From Syntrophobacterales bacterium (lineage in GTDB: Bacteria; Desulfobacterota; Desulfobaccia; Desulfobaccales; 0-14-0-80-60-11), in contig JAGVPN010000108.1 of assembly GCA_020052215.1 (NCBI GenBank), positions 1 through 7,481 of the forward strand: a DNA stretch of 7,481 nucleotides, read 5' to 3'. The notes beneath the pieces were generated by a model. The model was not told the DNA's origin, did not search any database, and saw nothing but the letters and a program-made list of their open reading frames with translations. The translations under genes and the position numbers were made by a program. Each line of letters opens with the position of its first letter. Position 1 is the first letter of the stretch. This document shows, piece after piece, positions 5,186 to 7,481 of the stretch.

Positions 5186-6621
5186 ATCTTTCTATCCCGC
5201 AAGATGAACCCTCCCCGATCCAGCACCAGAAACCGATCGTAGAGGAAGATTTGGATGCACATGATCAGCATCCCGGTATTCTTCATAACTTTCACCCAGT
5301 TCACCGGTTCGCCCACTTCGCCCACACACCCGCAGTTAATGGGCATGTGATGCAAAATGGCATTGACCAGTCCCACAATGAAGATGACGTTCATGGCGCC
5401 GATCAGCGTGGCCGCGGCCCGGGTGCGGATGCCCAGGAGGAGGAACAACCCTACGACCAGTTCTCCCCACGGCAGGGCGAGAGACCACAGGTTCACTCCC
5501 CAGGCGGGCGTCAGGTTGTAATCCACCACGTTCAAGGCAAAGACTGCGGGCCGCATAATTTTACTCAAGGCGAAGGAAATAAAGATCGCCGCCAGGAGCA
5601 CCCGACAGAACACCGACAGGTAGGGGCTGCGGCGGATGGGAGGAATCAAGATCAGCAGAAAGATGCTCAACGGCAACCATTCCAGGAAGCCGGCAAACCC
5701 CAGGGGGAGGCTGCCGGGCGCCGAGGCCTCTTTCTTTTTTAGAGGAAAGACCTTGGGCCAACCCGAGTAATCTTCGAGCACCACCACGCGTTCCAAACCC
5801 TTGTGCTTCAGCAGGCGGGCCAGATCGATGTCCATACGCCGACTGAAAGTTCCGCCGTAAACCACCAGGGTTTTGTCCTTATCCCCCGCCGTTTGGGTCA
5901 GAGTGAATTGAAACATGGGGAACATCAGGTCGAATAAAATCTCCGGCAAGTTGGTCGCGCCCTTGATGTGTTCCTGACTATAAAAGGCGCTTTTCCTGGC
6001 GTCCACGAAAATGGCCTGGTTTTTCTGGTACATTTCCAGGGCCTGATTAAGCGAAATTTCGGAAATGAGGCCTTTGTCGCCCCAACCGTGGACCAGGGGA
6101 ATCCGGTTGTCGTTGTAGATGTTGACGACCAGGGAAAGAACGAGGCTCAAGCCCATCATCAGGACAAAATCGAACCAGGAGACCTGCCGCAGCTTGACCT
6201 GGTGCACCACCTCGGCTTCCACGCGCTGGTCCCCGGTCACCAGCCAGCTGGCCAACTGTTGGATGATTTGCCGGGCTAACTGCGGATTCTGATCCAACAG
6301 GCGATCGAATTCCGCCTTGGAAACCTTGATGATGGTGGCATCCTCCAACGCCTCCACCGAGGCGGAGCGGGGCTGCCCGGTGACCAGCGCCACCTCCCCA
6401 AAGTAGGCCCCGGCCCCCAACTCGGTCAAATTGGTTTGAATCCGGTCGGCGGTCTCTCGGAAAACCCGGACCCGGCCTGATTGAATGACATAGAAAAATT
6501 CCGGGTCCTCCCCCTGACTGACGATGCGCGCGCCCGCGGGCACACTCACCTCCTGTCCCAAATGGGAGAGGTTTAACCCTGCCGCTACTTCTGCCCCTGC
6601 GGGTTTCTCCGTTGCCTCCAT
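5182..6621 (-). CDS. cNMP-binding / rhodanese-like / MauE-like membrane fusion protein
   Basis: A 479-residue three-domain fusion. Residues about 15-130 form a cyclic-nucleotide-binding domain with an intact phosphate cassette, FGEVALVTGQPRSAS (74-88; E76 and R85 in the ligand-contacting positions). No DNA-binding helix-turn-helix follows. One membrane segment at about 149-168 leads to a rhodanese-like domain at about 186-295 (IFVDAR 204-209, HIKGATNLP 218-226, LVVYGGTFSRR 252-262, YSGWPK 285-290). The active-site Cys expected after VVY is replaced by Gly256, so sulfurtransferase activity is doubtful. Residues about 314-461 hold roughly five membrane segments of the MauE/DoxX redox-associated type, with the cysteine pair NCGCVG (C430, C432). 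MauE-type proteins support disulfide chemistry with thioredoxin-like partners. It is the first gene of the operon, and its TGA overlaps the lipoprotein ATG. The ATG at 6621 has AAAGGA upstream, somewhat distant. Domain calls are firm; the ligand (cAMP, cGMP or other) and overall role are unknown. Confidence 0.85.
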   Translation of the reverse strand: MEATEKPAGAEVAAGLNLSHLGQEVSVPAGARIVSQGEDPEFFYVIQSGRVRVFRETADRIQTNLTELGAGAYFGEVALVTGQPRSASVEALEDATIIKVSKAEFDRLLDQNPQLARQIIQQLASWLVTGDQRVEAEVVHQVKLRQVSWFDFVLMMGLSLVLSLVVNIYNDNRIPLVHGWGDKGLISEISLNQALEMYQKNQAIFVDARKSAFYSQEHIKGATNLPEILFDLMFPMFQFTLTQTAGDKDKTLVVYGGTFSRRMDIDLARLLKHKGLERVVVLEDYSGWPKVFPLKKKEASAPGSLPLGFAGFLEWLPLSIFLLILIPPIRRSPYLSVFCRVLLAAIFISFALSKIMRPAVFALNVVDYNLTPAWGVNLWSLALPWGELVVGLFLLLGIRTRAAATLIGAMNVIFIVGLVNAILHHMPINCGCVGEVGEPVNWVKVMKNTGMLIMCIQIFLYDRFLVLDRGGFILRDRKI

Positions 6622-6701
6622 GCCGTCATTCCTTTGGGCTGAGAATTATGGTTGCCGGGCCAACTTGCTACATGAACGGCCAATTCCTTTCACCTCATGC
6701 T

Positions 6702-6730
6702 TTATTACCACAAGATGCCACAAATGTGAA
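6702..6730 (-). promoter_or_regulatory. Possible sigma-70 promoter of the redox operon
   Basis: On the minus strand TTCACA (6725-6730, five of six to the -35 consensus) is followed after 17 bases by TAATAA (6702-6707). The predicted start is near 6695, about 73 bases before the ATG at 6621. The -10 box is only a partial match. Confidence 0.33.
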
Positions 6731-6761
6731 CTCCGCCGACTCATCCCGGGAGCAAATAATT

Positions 6762-6783
6762 TTTACCGGATTTTTCCGGTAAA
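6762..6783. repeat. Hairpin in the divergent promoter region
   Basis: TTTACCGG (6762-6769) and CCGGTAAA (6776-6783) are perfect complements around ATTTTT. There is no T run directly after the stem on either strand, so it is not a clear terminator. It could be an operator or a transcript-insulating structure between the divergent genes. Confidence 0.5.
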
Positions 6784-6843
6784 TCCCCGGGGCGGCTGGT
6801 TCTCCCGAAGAAAGAGACCCGGAGGACACCCCGGATTCAGTAA

Positions 6844-6862
6844 ATTTCTCAATTTGAGAAAT
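6844..6862. promoter_or_regulatory. 19-bp palindrome, candidate regulator-binding site
   Basis: ATTTCTCA and TGAGAAAT (8-bp perfect arms) are separated by 3 bases, forming ATTTCTCAATTTGAGAAAT. The centre lies about 165 bp upstream of the predicted start of the sigma-54 promoter, a normal distance for an enhancer-binding activator. It also lies about 160 bp upstream of the predicted start of the divergent redox operon. I do not recognise a specific regulator for this motif. Confidence 0.45.
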
Positions 6863-6991
6863 ATTTATCATGGTTCCGGGGGATCCTCTCAGGGAGAGAA
6901 GTTCGCCTCCTGATCCCGGGGGAAGGATTGGGGGTATGTTTTTTTATATAATAATTGCAGTTAGTTATAAACCAGTTATTTTTAGAGTTTT

Positions 6992-7007
6992 TGGCAAGCC
7001 ATTTGCA
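6992..7007 (+). promoter_or_regulatory. Sigma-54 (RpoN) promoter of the glycosyltransferase gene
   Basis: TGGCAAGCCATTTGCA matches the -24/-12 consensus TGGCACG-N4-TTGCW at every defined position except one (A for C). The GG and GC elements have the required spacing. Transcription should start near 7018, about 38 bases before the ATG at 7056. An AT-rich stretch at about 6936-6990 just upstream could allow DNA bending between an activator site and the promoter. Sigma-54 promoters need an ATP-dependent activator, so the gene is probably switched on by a dedicated response regulator. Confidence 0.72.
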
Positions 7008-7055
7008 AGTACAGGTTGAGTGCTTGATTCTGTCATGCGTGAGGAACTGACTTAT

Positions 7056-7481
7056 ATGCGCACCATAACCTCTGCCTTTCCCGGGAACCAGGTGAAATGG
7101 CGCTCCAAAGAGGAACATCGGATACAAACCCTGGACTTGGCCCTCAAAATCCTGGTCCCGTTAATCTTGTCGGCCTGCCTGGTAATATCCTTGAAAGTGG
7201 GATCCTTCAGCGGCTACCTGCAGCTGTTGAGCCGCCAAAGTTTCGGTTCTCCCCTGATGGCCCTGGGAGCCGGCTTCACTCTGGCTTACCTGGCCTTCCA
7301 GCTGGTGCGGACCGTGCTGTGGTGGCGGTATAAGTCCTATCCCCTACCCCCGGGCCAGCTGCCCCGGGTCACCGTCATCATCCCGGCTTACAACGAAGGC
7401 GCCATGGTGGAGAAGTCCATCTACGCCGCGGTCGCCTCCGACTACCCGGCCGACCGGCTGGAGATCATCTGCATCGACGAC
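7056..7481 (+). CDS. Family-2 glycosyltransferase, membrane-bound, N-terminal part (cut by window edge)
   Basis: The frame is open for 142 codons to the right edge. It opens MRTITSAFPGNQVKWRSKEE, then has two hydrophobic segments at about 34-46 (ILVPLILSACLVI) and 67-83 (MALGAGFTLAYLAFQLV), followed by the start of a GT-A catalytic domain: PRVTVIIPAYNEG (about 104-116) and, at the edge, IICIDD, whose Asp pair begins the sugar-nucleotide-binding motif. Two membrane segments before a GT2 domain resemble processive synthases of the PgaC, hyaluronan or cellulose type that make and export surface polysaccharides. The sugar cannot be predicted because the acceptor motifs lie beyond the window. The ATG at 7056 is chosen because GAGGA lies at 7041-7045; an in-frame ATG at 7035 lacks a ribosome site. 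It is divergent from the redox operon and has its own sigma-54 promoter. Confidence 0.85.
   Translation, partial: MRTITSAFPGNQVKWRSKEEHRIQTLDLALKILVPLILSACLVISLKVGSFSGYLQLLSRQSFGSPLMALGAGFTLAYLAFQLVRTVLWWRYKSYPLPPGQLPRVTVIIPAYNEGAMVEKSIYAAVASDYPADRLEIICIDD

Noticed and set aside
7097..7333. Plus-strand 78-residue frame inside the glycosyltransferase gene
   Set aside because: It is the wrong frame; the adjacent frame carries the membrane segments and GT2 motifs.

Overview
The window looks like chromosomal DNA from a GC-rich, probably anaerobic Gram-negative bacterium of the Desulfobacterota (former Deltaproteobacteria) type. The reasons are a UGA-containing glutaredoxin-like gene of the UXX-star selenoprotein kind, a near-consensus sigma-54 promoter, a lipoprotein and a MauE-type membrane protein, and a Gram-negative-type 3D-domain protein. 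Assignment below phylum is not possible from the sequence alone, and the phylum itself is inference.

Layout. Position 1-144 (minus) is the N-terminal start of a MetE/UROD-superfamily protein that runs off the left edge. It is followed by about 690 bp without a gene, largely filled by a dense cluster of REP-like palindromes (222-645). Next come two plus-strand genes: an FtsB/DivIC-type septum protein (837-1316) and elongation factor P (1468-2028). A secreted 3D-domain protein (2038-2406, minus) converges on efp with a 9-bp gap. From 2407 to 3272 there is no convincing gene. That stretch holds a probable minus-strand promoter with a long GC-rich leader, a 13-bp inverted repeat pair, a tandem heptamer and a MITE-like element of about 180 bp with nested C/G-rich hairpins.

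The most interesting part is a minus-strand operon, 6621 down to 3377, closed by a strong intrinsic terminator (3273-3333). It holds four genes with overlapping start and stop codons. In transcription order they are: (1) a cyclic-nucleotide-binding / rhodanese-like / MauE-like membrane fusion protein; (2) a small lipoprotein; (3) an exported AMIN-domain protein with an unrecognised C-terminal domain; (4) a 71-codon glutaredoxin-like gene with an in-frame UGA at codon 13. That UGA sits where the UXX-star family carries selenocysteine, so ordinary gene calling misses the gene. Together these suggest a cyclic-nucleotide-responsive, envelope-associated thiol/selenol redox module. The functional link is inferred from gene order and coupling, not shown.

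Divergent from this operon, after about 430 bp, a family-2 glycosyltransferase with N-terminal membrane segments (7056 to the right edge) begins behind a sigma-54 promoter. A 19-bp palindrome lies about 165 bp upstream of its predicted start site, where an enhancer-binding protein could sit.
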